Shown: one piece after another, positions 1 to 11,540 of the stretch
Layout: the number at the start of each line of letters is the position of its first letter
How positions within the stretch are numbered: position 1 is the stretch's first letter
Source of the DNA: Candolleomyces eurysporus
Lineage: Eukaryota; Basidiomycota; Agaricomycetes; Agaricales; Psathyrellaceae
Direction: 5' to 3'
Length of the DNA: 34,622 nt
NCBI GenBank assembly: GCA_027579435.1
Contig: JANBPK010001282.1
Span: forward strand, 1-34,622
The notes under the pieces: generated by a model
What the model saw: only the letters and a program-made list of their open reading frames with translations
The model's database searches: none
Told to the model about the DNA's origin: nothing
Translations under genes and position numbers: made by a program

Positions 1-1630
1 CTGGAACACGCCGTGATACGCTTGACTACCACTTCGGGGATTACAACTGGCGAAAAATCATCCGATTAGGTGGGCAACCGATGCACCAGCTGAATGACAT
101 TGCACCAGCTGATGGTAGTTGTTCACTAGGCGACTCCCTCTTAAAGAAGATGATAACGGCGACCTCCGATGTTGCCGAACATGTCATTGCGCATCAAGAA
201 CTGGAGGCGACAATCGAAAGAGAACAGCTTCATTCCTGGACTGAAGTGATGACTGCATGGGAGCTTGATCCGACCAACCCCAATCCGTATGAAGTTGCTG
301 TCAAGACACCAACACAGGCCGCTGTCCGGCGCCAATTGGCAGAAGAGGAAGAGAAAGCCTTGGCGGCAGGGGTAGATGTCTCTTATTCGGATGAAGTATC
401 GCCCTGCTCGTTGATCGCTATGGGGATTGATCTTGAAGGAGAGCAGTACGTTCACTCTTGTTTTTAGTACAGCTTTTTCTTCTCACCAGGTAACCCAGGC
501 GCTCGCTGAAGACACTCACAAAATCGCTCTGGGAACACTCTCAAGACCGCCAGATCACTCGGGTCAAGCTACGATCCAATGCGCTTACACGGAAACTCGA
601 AGAATGGTTCAGCCATCTTCAGCTCTATGTGCCCACCTCTGTTCTTTTGCGAAAGCGAGAGCCACAGAAAAAGGAAATCCCCAAGCCATTTGAAGTCCGA
701 CTATGGCTGCCATCGCAGATTGGGAATTCTGTCTCATTTGATATGTCTTTGGCGGAGATCGAGTACAAGCTCCGCAATGCCCAAGCCCACGAAGCTCTTG
801 GTGTTCTCCGACGGAATCTCCAGATCCGTGCCACGTTGTATGACGTGAAGGATCGGTGGCTCAGGGGCCAAGGTGCCAATACACGGGCTCTGAACGCCAT
901 CTCTACTGTGCAGGCACGCATCGTGGCTGCAAGAGATGAATACCGCCAGGCTCGAAATGCCCTTCTGGCTCTAGCAAATTTACTCAACTATCCGAACGTC
1001 GACCAGGAGTTCTTGCCTCTCGAGGATAAGGATATCCGGTCGATGACGGAGGCCGAACCTGGCCAGGGCGAAACTCGACGGACACTCTCCTGGATTTGGA
1101 GACGGGTCAATGCCGCCGATGCTACAGAGGAAGAGACTCAAGCATTCGTCACGGAGAGTGAGTATTTTCGACATATTCTAACAGAATGACTCACCCAGAT
1201 CGCTTGAACAGCGATCCGCGTTGAATGGGGAAAATCACGAGCAAGAGCACAGCGATATCAAGAAGAGATCAAGTTGGTTCAAGAGGAGATGGACCGTACG
1301 CTTCGATTCTTTGTTTGGAAAGTGGCTGATTGGCACAGTAAAGCCGTCACACCCCGAGTGAAACCGATTTCGACAGAGTACGCAGAGGGTTTGAAGGCGT
1401 ATGCAGAACGGCAGGCGGCTCTCTGTCAATCACTCCATGATGCGTTCAAACTTCAGTGGAAAGGTGTTCCAAGTCTTGTCAAATGCGCAAACGATGAGAT
1501 GGAACGGCCAGAGCTGTTCTATCAACGCAAACAGCGAGAGTTTGAAAGGCGGCAGAAGAAACCCGAGAAAATCTTTTCATCTAGTTCAATGCCGTTGCCA
1601 CCGGTTCCCGAGTCCACCAACAGGCTTTAA
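1..1630 (+). CDS. KDZ-superfamily transposase, C-terminal part (5' end outside window)
   Basis: The product should be a cut-and-paste DNA transposase of the Kyakuja-Dileera-Zisupton superfamily, acting in the nucleus. Three exons fit: 3..445 (frame entered at base 3), 499..1157 and 1212..1630. Introns 446-498 (GTACGT...CCCAG) and 1158-1211 (GTGAGT...ACAG) join in phase. Recognisable C-terminal landmarks are RDTLDYHFGDYNWRK just inside the window, then WTEVMTAWELDPTNPNPYE, then RSNALTRKLEEWFSHLQLYVP, and TIRVEWGKSRARAQRY right after the second intron. These are typical of basidiomycete KDZ proteins. The catalytic residues lie upstream of the window and cannot be judged. The visible frame has no stop or frameshift, so the element may be young. 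Stop TAA at 1628-1630. The family call is firm; activity is unknown. Confidence 0.88.
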
Positions 1631-1714
1631 TTTGTATTAATATTTTCTTGTATCATGAATAGTAAAAACATCTTGACTTTCGGGGAAATAATCTCAGTTA
1701 AGAGTGCATAGGGC

Positions 1715-3190
1715 AAAGTGGTGCATGACAGCTAAGGTTGGTGCATGTCACTGTTTCGTATCATCTCAATGTTGAAAGATCTGTTCTGGATCGGAATTGT
1801 CCAAGAAATGAGTGACATCATGTTTAACTTTGAGTCAAGCATCAAAGTATGCAGAAAAGGCGAACTGTTGACGAGAGATTTGAATATTCTCTGCAAAGCA
1901 AGTGCGTTCAAATCAATTCACGCTTGCAAACCCCATTTCAACAACTCTCAAAGTATACCAATGTTCACCGAAATCCCAACAAGGAGCATTCATAGCTACC
2001 GACTGACGCACAAGCTGTACAGAGTGGTGGATGTACCGTATCAAGGTTCACTAGATCTATTCCTATCCAAGCCATTTCCTGCCTGATTGTCGCCCAAGAA
2101 GAAAACGAAATAAGCAACAGAGGATGCCTGTGACCCTGTTATGCGCCACCAACTGTTGCTTACCACGTTCTATTGCACCACTTCTATCTTGCCTACCAGA
2201 TCCTACGCCTGTTGCAGCGTTGACGCACCACACCCTGGTGTGTCACTCCGATTAATGTAAGCGCCCTGTTTCCCTATTGTTGATTACACCAGGAGTTAAC
2301 ACCACTTTCGTTACCTCCCGTGGGGGAAAGTTCTAGTGCATTGCTTTGATGGGTGTGAACGCCCCGATGCCCAGTTTCTCAATTGCACCAGGATTTGAAA
2401 TGCATTGTTGCACCACGTTCTGGTGCATNACTTTCATTCCTGATTACTGTAGGCATCGCCCAGTCATTGATTACACTAAAACTGACACTACTTTTGCCGC
2501 CTCCCCGTTTCCGCCTAGTCATTAGTTACACCAAAGTTTACACCACTTTGACCGCCTCCCGGGCCTACTGTCACAGTGTTGATGCACCATGTTCTGGTGC
2601 ATCACTTCGATTATTGCAGACACCCCTCACTGCTTCCCCGCCAATCTTTCATCCTGCTGTTGCACCACTTTGGTTGTTGTAGCCAAAACACACGCCCGTT
2701 TCCCTGCTCGTAACTACACCAGACCTTACGCCACTCCTTCCTTACCAAGCTGCTTCTCCTACTGCTACAGTATCATCAAAANCTTGGGGCTAGACGGCCG
2801 TTGCAAGGAGCGGGCAACAGTGCCTGATGGCGCATCAGGGAGACGGAGGCGGTGGGGGGCTGGTGCATGGCGCATCGATCGGTGATGGTGTCTGGCGATG
2901 GGCGGCTGGTGCAAGGCGGGTCGTAACGTGATGGCACATCAGGGTGACGGTGACAGGTGGGTGGCTGGTGCAAGCGCATCTCATGGTGGACGGGTGGTAC
3001 AACGGTTTGGTGCAATGATGCACAATGACCCATTGGGCGAGTGGTGCAACAGCTTGATGTGGTGCAGACAAGTGGTGGATGAGTCGTGCAATGGTGGCTT
3101 GCTAGCAGGGGGAGTACAATTGATGTGAATCGTGCACCAGAGAGAGACAACAATTGTACTGTAATATTGCACCAATCCGCCAGGGCCAGG
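1715..3190. repeat. Degenerate repeat field rich in GGTGCA / TGCACC motifs, 3' of the KDZ gene
   Basis: About 1.5 kb after the transposase stop carries at least 17 copies of the hexamer GGTGCA or TGCACC (or one-base variants). Orientation is clustered: GGTGCA near 1721 and 1740, mostly TGCACC from 2170 to 2670, mostly GGTGCA from 2860 to 3090, TGCACC again near 3133 and 3167. A longer unit (GTTGAYGCACCAYGTTCTGGTGCATCACT type, containing a palindrome) recurs at about 2218, 2408 and 2578. A second unit (TGATTACACCA...ACACCACTTT) recurs at about 2281, 2469 and 2523. Two ~50-bp direct copies start near 2822 and 2929. No convincing gene is present. Clustered short motifs in both orientations resemble subterminal transposase-binding repeats of DNA transposons; that role is inferred. 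Confidence 0.6.
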
Positions 3191-3194
3191 TGCC

Positions 3195-3252
3195 CGACCG
3201 TCGTGGCAGATGAGCGCTCAATTAACGCCCATGATGCCTTGATGATCGGTCT
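3195..3252. repeat. Spacer box copy 1 (outside the G-alpha array)
   Basis: This ~58-bp stretch (CGACCGTCGTGGCAGATGAG... to ...TGATGATCGGTCT) closely matches boxes at 11457-11540, 14091-14168, 15470-15540, 18411-18488 and 20466-20545. The other five copies lie in the spacers of the G-alpha-like array. This one sits where the GTGCA-rich field next to the KDZ gene ends. Confidence 0.7.
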
Positions 3253-4411
3253 CGGCAAGGCAGTCAATGGGGAAGATCGAAGTGCTTAGGTCGAAGAATC
3301 CGTTATCAGCGCACAAACTCTCGGATTTACTCGCTGCCCTTGTTCTCTGGGGGGAGGTGGAGGTAAAATTGTCGGCCACTACGAGCTAACAATGGATATA
3401 TGATTATTTCATCAACCTTTCCGATTGCGTCTATACAGAATACGAGCTATGAAGGTGATGTCCGTGGTGACAGTGCTGAATTTACTCCCATCTCTGAGGG
3501 ATGATTCTTGGTGAGTGGCTGATAGATGATCCTAAAATGCCTGGGTACTCGCACGTTCGTCACGGTGAGGTAGGCTTGGCAGCTATGACATATCCAAACA
3601 ATAGATTAGTTACTACTCCATCCAATACTTGTATAGCAGGAGACAGGCATGCTTACTTGAAACGATGTATACGTCCCGTTGTGTCAGTATAAATGCGACT
3701 GTCAGCGGCGATGATCTTTCATCTACAGACCGACGACCATGACTCTGTCGGCCCAAATGGTGAATTCAAGGTATTAGCGTCCGAGATGGTATACTGAGAT
3801 GACAAGCGCGAGGCCATAGTACCTTGAAATGAGATACAGTACCTTCGTGAAAAACCGTTTCGATCTAGGTCGCAAGAGGGTAGGTGACCCAGAGAATACT
3901 GAATGCTGTTCGCTAGGTGCTTACCCCCCGATGTATCGAATCTGTCGTTTCAGACGCTATCATCAGTTTGTGATTGAGTACGTCACGACTTAGTTCTGAC
4001 TTCATAATGGTAGAAAGGATATCGCAAAGTAGAAATGTATACCTTATTATCGCCGCCATGGACAACGAGGGAAGGAAACAAACTTTGTCACTCATAGCAG
4101 TGATACACGAGCTGCGGATAAACACGAGCCAGGCGGAGAGAAGAACGAGGCTCCTCGAAGCGAGGGGTCGTGAGCAGATAGCCCCTGCCTGTCGTAGCAG
4201 GCGGAATTTCCGCGACTTGGAGAGACGCAGGGGTCGAAAGAGATACCATTTTGTTTTTCTCTAATTGTACGGCGAATACGTACTTGATCTCGCTGCCTTG
4301 CAGAGTCTTCATTCGATAATTGACTGGCTGGGTTCCCTTTATATGCATTCGAGCGAGATGATAGCAACTGAGCCTAACCTACATAGGCTTTGCATTGTCG
4401 TAAGAGCTGCC
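3253..4411. other. Intergenic, no supported gene
   Basis: About 1.16 kb between the repeat field and the 3' end of TRL1. The open frames on both strands are short, resemble no family I recognise, and lack paired splice signals giving a longer product. The TRL1 terminator and polyadenylation region must lie here on the minus strand, but no clear signal was seen. Confidence 0.5.
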
Positions 4412-7400
4412 TTAAGAAATCAAACCCTTCACCAGGCCCTTCACCCGTACACCTCCAGCCGACACTGCCCATATCCTTTCATCACCATCTCCATCAGCGC
4501 CCTCCTTTGCCCCTCTACGCCTCCATTCTTCCACAAGAGTCTTTGCCTCTACTGGTGACACCTTCCCATCCCTCGTCCCAATCGTTACGTGTAACCGCTT
4601 CTTCAAAGGTTCGTCGGCGTTAATGTTGGAAAGGACAGTAGAAGCAGATTTAAAAGCTCGCTTTGATGGACCAGAGGGAGCGGAGGAATTGAGAGAGAGC
4701 TGCTCGAGGCCTTCCTCTATCAGTTGTTGGCCATCATCGTCCGATGGAGGTATCGGAAGGTCCACATCTTCAAAGGTAACCGCCAAAACCCTCTCGTTCC
4801 ATACCAAACTTCCAAGCCGACCTTCGAATAGCGGAGATCCTTCCAACTCGTGCACTTCAGCACATGCCTCCCAAAGATCCTTCACATTACCTCCACCATC
4901 GCCTTCCGTCGGGATATCCTTTAACTGGTTCTTGTGCACGAGAGTGACGTGTGGCCTCTTTGTAGGTCGATTCCCCGACTTGAGTTTTGTCCACATCGCT
5001 TCCAGATTCTCCCTAACCTCCCTATCCGCCACAGATTCTCTCGATTCTGCCAAAGACTCCAAGGTTGAATCCACTAGCTTCACCAAATTCACCTCGGGGA
5101 GCAGCCCATAATACCTCACAACATCATTTTTCTTCTTCTTCGCCGCACCACCAGACGCCTCCTTCATCTTCGACTTGTCACTCTTCTTGCTTCCCGGCCT
5201 ATTCAAAGCACGCAACACCAACTCCTCCTCGTATCGGCGTACGTGCTCGACAGCTTCTCGGATCTTTTCGTTGCTCGGCACGTCCATCCCAAGAATCCCA
5301 CAAACACCCTCAACAGCTCTCCGCACCTGCCTCACCATNCCCGCTCTNCCCCCTCTTNCCCCCTCCCAAGAAGTCACACCCAACTCGTTCTCCTCTCCCT
5401 CACCGAAACTCTCGTCGCTGGGGTCTTCCGCGATCTCCATTTCCACGACATCATCGACCTCGTCGCCTGTTAGCTCCTCGGCCGTGTTCAAGAACATCCA
5501 AACGACTTCTTCGTGGTGAGCCTTCCCTCCGCGATCGCCTCCGACGTCGGGTACGAGCGTTTGGTGCCGTTCGCCGCGGTTCCAGATGCGTTCGGAGCAG
5601 ATTCGGTGGACGAGGGCTGGAGCTTGGGAGTGGATGTTCCAGTTGAGGGCGATGAGCCGGACGGGTTTGGTGAAGGAGCGGTTTTNNGGGAGACGGCGTC
5701 TCGAAGCCCTTGTCGATGTTGTTTAAGATGGTTATTTCTATTGATAGTAGGAGGTGTTAGCGTGCGTTTAGAAATAAATCAATCGAGAGGCAGGAGAGGG
5801 TCTACGGTGTGAACGTGGACCAAGTGGACCAAACCGAAGCGGGATATGAAGATTCAAGAATAATGGAGAAAGCGAAAAGTCGAGGAACGGGGAGTGGTCG
5901 AAAACTTACTTGTCCGCAATAACGACGTCGTGGTCTTTCAACAAACTGACGACATTCTTGATAAAGACGGGACCAGCCTTCTTTGCTTGGACGTTATCGC
6001 TTTGAGTATGCCCCCAGCCGAAAAGGTGAGCGAGCGCAAGCGAGACCGTCGTTTTGCCTGTTCAACCACGAAAGGCCGAGATCAGAAAAGCCATCGAAAG
6101 GAAGATCTTGACGAATGGGCTCACCACAACCGGGAATCGCAATCGGTACGATGATCGTCTTCCCAAACTCCCTCGCTGGCTCTTCGACATCTTCTGGGGC
6201 CGCATCACCAACGTCGTTTCCCTCTAAAAACCGCAAAAACCTCTCCCTCGTCGCAATGATCCCCTTCCCCTTCCCATAGTCCTTGAACAACTCCGGATGC
6301 CTCTCGATATCCCCAATCACCCACTTCACGTAGGCCTGCGTCTCCGGTCTCCTCATCTTCCCCTTCGGCAACTTCGACGCCACCATCTTCTCTCCTCTCG
6401 CCTTTATCCCCAACAGCGTCTTGGTCACCTCCCGCCAATCCCTATACATCATATACGGTTCGTCGAACTTGACCTTGAAGAAGAAGGACGAGCCAGGCTT
6501 ATAAGGCGAGAGGTTCTTGGAGACGCGCACCGTATCCCCTCTCGCCCCTCCTACCTTCCGCTCGTTCGGCGGCTCGGTGACGTACGTGCGGACGACGAAC
6601 CCTTCGACGGCCTCTCCCTCCCATTTTCCAGTCTCTGCGACTCTGCTGGTGAATTCTTGGACTTCTTCGATGGTGTCGAGGATGATGGTGGCTGTTTTGA
6701 TGAAGCCCCATTCGTCTGCGAAGGCGTCGACGGCGGAGGTAGGGAGAGTTTGGAAGGTTTTGGTGCAGATGTTGATACCATGGAGGTGGAGGCCGGTTTT
6801 TTCGGGTGGGTATGGGAGGACGTGTTCCTCGAATGAGTCGTCGCAGAGCTAGGAAGCAGTCAGCGTGGTTCAAAACGTCGTAGCTGGGACCAAGAAATGG
6901 GTGAAAGGAAAACAGCAGGGAGAGACGAAGAATATAGATGAGAACAAGTGGAGTTGGGGTGCAGAAACGAGGTCGAGAGGAAAGGAATTTATAGGGCGAC
7001 AAAGGTAAAGAGAAAATTCAGCGTGATACTCACCTCAGCCACAGCGGTCCACCGGTTTTTCCACAGAACCTCTGCCAAATCCGCCTCCGTTTTATCGTTT
7101 TCCTTCAGGTATTTATTCAACCACTTTCGTCCTACCATGGCATGGCTCACATTCTCGTTACCAATCCCAACCGAATGCTTGGAGGTCACAATAATCTTTC
7201 TCGGGGTGATAGCGGCGATGAAGATAATGCAACCATTGGATTTGAGGGAGAGGACGTAAGGCGCGGCAGTGTGCTCTTTCAACGCTTCCCACTATAAATC
7301 GACATACGTTCATCAATTGAGGCGGATTCGATGAAACGACAAAGAAACGAGCGCACCGTAGTCCAGGGAACTTCCCCAATGTTGAAAAACTTGTCGTATC

Positions 7401-7698
7401 CTCGGATTACAATCCGATGCTTCACCTCTTCGTCCACACCATCCTTGGCATCCGTTGTAAACAAGCCTCTTGCTAGTGTCGGGAACGGTGAAGGTATATC
7501 GTAGTATTTGAACTCGTTCATCTTCCAGCTCCGAACGGTGATCTCCTCGCATCCTGGTACGGCAGCCTCGGTGCTCTTGACAAGCTTCGGGGATTTCTTG
7601 GAAAGGTGGAGAAGGGAATCGATGAGCTCCGAGTCGCCGATCGCTTCAGAGGAAGAGTACGATGGCGTAGACGTAGACGAAGAAGCGCTCGTCGCCAT
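4412..7698 (-). CDS. TRL1: tRNA ligase Trl1 (RNA ligase, polynucleotide kinase, cyclic phosphodiesterase)
   Basis: Trl1 heals and seals tRNA halves after intron excision and, in fungi, also joins the unfolded-protein-response mRNA. Exons on the minus strand: 7698..7357, 7291..7034, 6848..6125, 6057..5910, 5737..4412, all with GT-AG introns in phase, giving about 931 residues. The N-terminal ligase domain has the nucleotidyl-lysine motif KSNG (K131) and later LCDDSFEEHVLPY. The kinase P-loop PGCGKTT (about 439-445) is interrupted by intron 3. The C-terminal phosphodiesterase carries RYYGLLPEV and two HxT motifs, HVT at about 753 and 873. Start chosen at the ATG in GAGCCATGGCG, a strong eukaryotic context. 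NN at 5686-5687 breaks the frame by two bases; deleting them, or reading three, restores SFTKPVRLIALNWNIH, so this is probably an assembly fault. Ns at 5339-5358 stay in frame. Confidence 0.93.
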
Positions 7699-8253
7699 GG
7701 CTCGATGATTTCGAGTCGGAATAGATGCAGCTGCTCGTAGGTATCGATAACGGTGAAGACCAGTGATCGTTTGAGTTTTTACGAAGAGCCTGGGGATGAG
7801 ATTGGAGGAAAACACGAAGATATTTAAGCGTGAAATTGTGAAATATGAGTCAGAGGGAGTAGAGATGGTGGTGACTGGAATGAAATCATTGAGCGCTCGA
7901 CTGTGAGAAACCAATTGATGGGCCGAACCGAGAGCCGGCCGCCATCAACTTGTTGCAAATTTGAGCTGAACCTCCTCCCTAGAGTCTTTCCCAATGGGCT
8001 CGCCGTAAACGCAATCGAGAGTCTGCGCGAATCTTGTTTCCCTACACGAGCGAGGCGCGTTTGCGTCCCCGATCTTATCGCTCTTTGCATACTATGTCAA
8101 CATCAAACTGTCCACACATTGGATACCCGGACGTCTAGGGAAGGGTGACAGCCAACTTACAGCGCAACACAGCCGTCACACATATAAGTTAGAAGCGGAC
8201 AGCAATTCCGGATAAAAATCCTTCCTCTCTTTCCAGCACCCCCCTCAATCCCC
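7699..8253. promoter_or_regulatory. Divergent promoter region between TRL1 and the NACHT gene
   Basis: The 555 bp separate two head-to-head start codons, so both upstream regions must fit here. A TATA-like TATAAG lies at 8183-8188, about 65 bp before the NACHT start. No clear TATA was seen on the TRL1 side. Small open frames here match nothing recognisable. Confidence 0.45.
8183..8188 (+). promoter_or_regulatory. Candidate TATA box for the NACHT gene
   Basis: TATAAG about 65 bp upstream of the proposed start at 8254, in a plausible position for a fungal core promoter. It was found by eye only. Confidence 0.35.
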
Positions 8254-10785
8254 ATGCTCGGCGCAAAGAGACAGTTGAGCAAAGGGAGCACGGATGCCGA
8301 CGGTGAGGCCTCAAGCGTATACCGCAGTACAGAAAAGCCTAACATACCGCTACAATAGGCCCACCTCTCCAACGCCGACGTTCATCGATTACGCAGGGCG
8401 ACTCTGAGCGACATGGAGAGAACGGCGACCTCACTCTCAACATTTGTAAGTAGTACTAGTGCCCAATTCAAAGCTGTGCCGTGAGCTGAATCGGCCGACT
8501 ACTAGATCAACAGCCACAAGACGACAGGTTAATGAATCCACCCGCCGTCTACTACAATCAGTCATTCAGTAGTGGTCCCATTTTCAACGGTGCCATATAC
8601 GGCAACGTTTACAATAACACGCATATGCATGTTTCCACCATGGATGGTCAGTCTAATCCCAGGCGTTGTACGTGGCGACCATTAACGAAGCTCTTTGCTA
8701 CCAGGTCTCCAGTTCTTGTACCAACATGCCGCCACCGGAGCCATGCACGAATCCGACGAACGGTACCCCCCTCCATTATGCCACCCTGGCACTCGTGATG
8801 TCGTTATCGGCAGGATTACAGGCTGGCACCTCATCGAGAATGACCAGAAGAAAGGGATCTTGTGGGTGCATGCTCCTGCAGGACACGGCAAGACCGCGAT
8901 CGCCGGAACGGTCACGGAGAAGCTGGGGGCTATGAAGGAAGAGCTTGGATTCAGCCCCATTGGAGCAACGTTCTACTTCTGGAGGACGTCGCCAGAACGC
9001 AATTCTCCTGCTCGTTTCATGATCACTCTCGCTTACCAGCTCGCTCAATCCATCCCAGAACTCCAACCCCACGTCAACGCCGCAATCAAAACCGAGCCCG
9101 CCATCGCGAAGATGGCCCTTGAACGTCAGCTTGTAAAGCTTATTGTCGAGCCATTCAAGTCCCTTGGCAACCTCACGGATATTCCCAATCGCCTCGTTAT
9201 CGTTGACGGAATCGACGAATGCATCAACTCGGATCGAGAATCTCGAGTAGTGAAGAAGTATGCGGAAGATCAAGAAGCCGTCCAAGTTCGAGTACTCGAC
9301 CTCATCCATTGCCTTCACTCTCATCATCTCCCCCTTTCCTTTCTCATCTTGAGCAGGCCCGAGGCATGGATCAAGCAACACCTCGAGTCAAAACCATTCC
9401 ATGAAGAGCTTGAGGTCATCGACCTCTACGAGATCGGGGACCACATGAACGACGTCGCGAGATTTGTGCGGGCCGAGTTGTCTCGCATTGCAAAGTCTCT
9501 CGATCCTGCAGGAAGGGACGGCAAGTGGCCAGAGGAGCAGAAGCTCGTTTGGAAGAGTGGTGGCCACATGCTATACGCTGCCACCGTTATCCGCCATATT
9601 GACGATCCATACGATGACCCACGGAAGCTCCTGCGAGACATTATCGAGGACGACCACGAATCCAGCCCAGACATTGAGCATTCCACGCCATTCTCCTCCC
9701 TCTACGAGCTGTACAGGCAAATCATGCGATCCTGTCCCCCGAAAAACCGACCCCATATGATGCAGGTACTCGAAGATGTTATGGCGTTTGACCAGACGCG
9801 CTACGTGGAGCCTCGTTGTGACGCGGCTCTCCGCCTTCTAGATCGTATGTCAATGCGATTAGCTGGCAACGGACTCAAGGCCCTCCGACCCCTACATGCG
9901 GTTCTTCGGATCGGGAACGGTGCTGAAAGCATTGCCAACATCTTCGTTCACTCCTCTTTCCAAACGTTTCTGAAAAGCGCCCATCTCTCTTTGGAGTTCA
10001 CTGTGGATCGCCACAAAGGACAAGAGCGACTTCTATCGAGCGTACTCGACCGCATGGCCGCCCTCACCATGGATGAAATCAACGAGAAACACCTGGGAGA
10101 CCGTCCATTATTCGCCTTGAACAATTGGTGCCCTTTCTGGAGAGAGGCCAGCAAGGGATTATTCCGAGAGTCCAGAGCAACCCATATCCGCATGATTGAG
10201 AAGATCATCGCAACCGACTTTACGGCCTGCTTCATCCGATCTTACCTCAACCACCGGTATGACTTCGAGACCCAGTCACCGTTATCTCCTTTATTCTACC
10301 TCCCGGGACCGGCGAAATTCTTTGTTGGGTCCTTAAAATCGGATGAGTGTGCAGCCACTCTTTCCATCATCGACAAGGTCACCTCCCATGTCCTATCCTC
10401 GCTCGACGAGGCATTCGCTTTTCTTCTTGGAGCAACAAACTTCCCGCCCATCTCGCAGAGCATGAGGAAATGCTTGGTGGACGACTGTGAGCAATATTTG
10501 AGACTGGTGACTGCTCAGGCCGACTGGAGGGAGAACAAGGTCGTTCAAGCGTTGTGGACTCGCGGACATCAAAAGAATCAGTTTGTTCAGGAAGTCATTG
10601 AGGGCCTCTACAGCTCCATTTGGCGGAATAGGACTGTACAAGAAGAGCTGATGCGTCCCATCGAAGACGCACTTGAAGAGGAGGATGTGGATACAGAGAT
10701 GCTTCGCCTCTCGCGGAGTATTTTCTGGAGTGTTAGCATGGGCACGTACGTGGAGCAGGATCCTTTGCGCAAGACTATCGTCTAG
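8254..10785 (+). CDS. NACHT-domain NTPase, basidiomycete NWD2-type (NLR-like)
   Basis: A STAND-class ATPase of the fungal NLR type; related proteins are proposed to act in non-self recognition or regulated cell death. Exons 8254..8302, 8359..8445, 8506..8646 and 8705..10785 join in phase through introns of 56, 60 and 58 nt, giving about 785 residues. A shorter model could begin at ATG 8532. Residues 1-50 are charged. Residues about 65-92 form a Gly/Asn/Tyr-rich segment. LQFLYQHAATGAMHESDERYPPP (94-116) is the family lead-in to NACHT. Walker A is APAGHGKTA (149-157; the first Gly is Ala) and Walker B is LVIVDGIDEC (256-265). The remaining ~500 residues are probably helical with no WD40, ankyrin or TPR repeats visible. 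The gene is head-to-head with TRL1 and adjoins the G-alpha-like array, which contains a broken copy of its middle part (18703-19250). Confidence 0.88.
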
Positions 10786-10974
10786 TCACTTTACTAGGCC
10801 CTATTTACTTATGCAGTTCCGTCTGAATAAGATATTTCTGACAACTTCGGATTCTCCCGTCTTAGTCCGTCCTGACCTCGCCATTAAAGGCTGGACCTGG
10901 CTTTTTCGTAATCCGAGGTTCACCGTAAGAATCGTCGCAGAGCACTGACCTTGTAAAGTATCAAATCATCTAAC

Positions 10975-11390
10975 TTGCCGCATACTACCTATGCGATCGC
11001 TTCAAGTAATGGCGGTGAGCTGTTCCGAACCTCGGCCTTCCGCCTGAAATGCATTAAGGATCATCATGACCGATTTAACAAGCTTGAGCTGCATAACGTA
11101 TCTCCACTTCGCAAGCTGTGCATTCCATTCTTCTCTGCCATGATGCTTCCGCAAATCCTCCAAGTAGTAATCAGAGACGACATCAGTTGTTGCGGTTTGA
11201 AGTAGACGACCACTTATTCTCGATCATTTCGGACTTCCCTGTGCAGAGATAAACGTGAGCAGAGATTCAACAAATGAATAGGAGACTATTACGAACCGCT
11301 TTGCGATGCCACCTTTGTTTGGAATTCCTCCGCCGTCGTCAGCCTCTCCCTTTCTTCCACAAACTCCTGGTCAATTTCTTCCACCCGCTA
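10975..11390 (-). pseudogene. G-alpha-like remnant (array unit 1)
   Basis: This fragment lies 190 bp after the NACHT stop. It matches the 5' part of exon 3, exon 2 and most of exon 1 of the complete units downstream. Exon 1 text such as EIDQEFVEERERL and EEFQTKVA can be read on the minus strand, then breaks off near 11386 inside the exon. The P-loop region has lost codons (reads SQSG). The donor after exon 2 is changed from GTGAGT to ATAAGT, although exon 2 still encodes GKSEMI. The 3' two-thirds of the gene are absent. It is therefore a truncated pseudogene marking the left end of the array. Confidence 0.75.
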
Positions 11391-11456
11391 ATCCAGAGAG
11401 GGCCATTTTGTGGCCCTCTATGGAGGGGCCATCTTACGCGACAAATTCCAGTGCAA

Positions 11457-11540
11457 CCAACCGTCGTGACAGATCAGCGCTCAGTTAACGCTCGCAATGC
11501 CTTGATGATCGGTTTCATCATGTTCATCATGTCAGTGTCG
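11457..11540. repeat. Spacer box copy 2
   Basis: Copy of the box seen at 3195-3252 (CCGTCGTGACAGATCAGCGC... with GATGATCGGTTTCATCATG). It precedes the 3' end of array unit 2 and is followed by sequence shared with 15540-15700. Confidence 0.7.

Noticed and set aside
625..1174. Open frames antisense to the KDZ gene.
   Set aside because: They overlap exons with clear family similarity on the plus strand and encode nothing recognisable.
1715..3180. CRISPR-like or ordinary tandem repeat array.
   Set aside because: The repeats are degenerate, vary in spacing and orientation, and lie in a eukaryotic context.
3974..4367. Overlapping open frames of 86-96 codons on both strands.
   Set aside because: No family similarity, biased composition, no splice context, and lengths expected by chance.
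5065..5646. 193-codon plus frame opposite the TRL1 last exon.
   Set aside because: It is a Ser/Pro/Arg-rich composition artefact antisense to the phosphodiesterase domain and contains N positions.
6297..6852. Plus-strand open frames of over 100 codons inside TRL1.
   Set aside because: They are shadows of the GC-rich third exon; the minus strand reads continuous ligase-domain protein.
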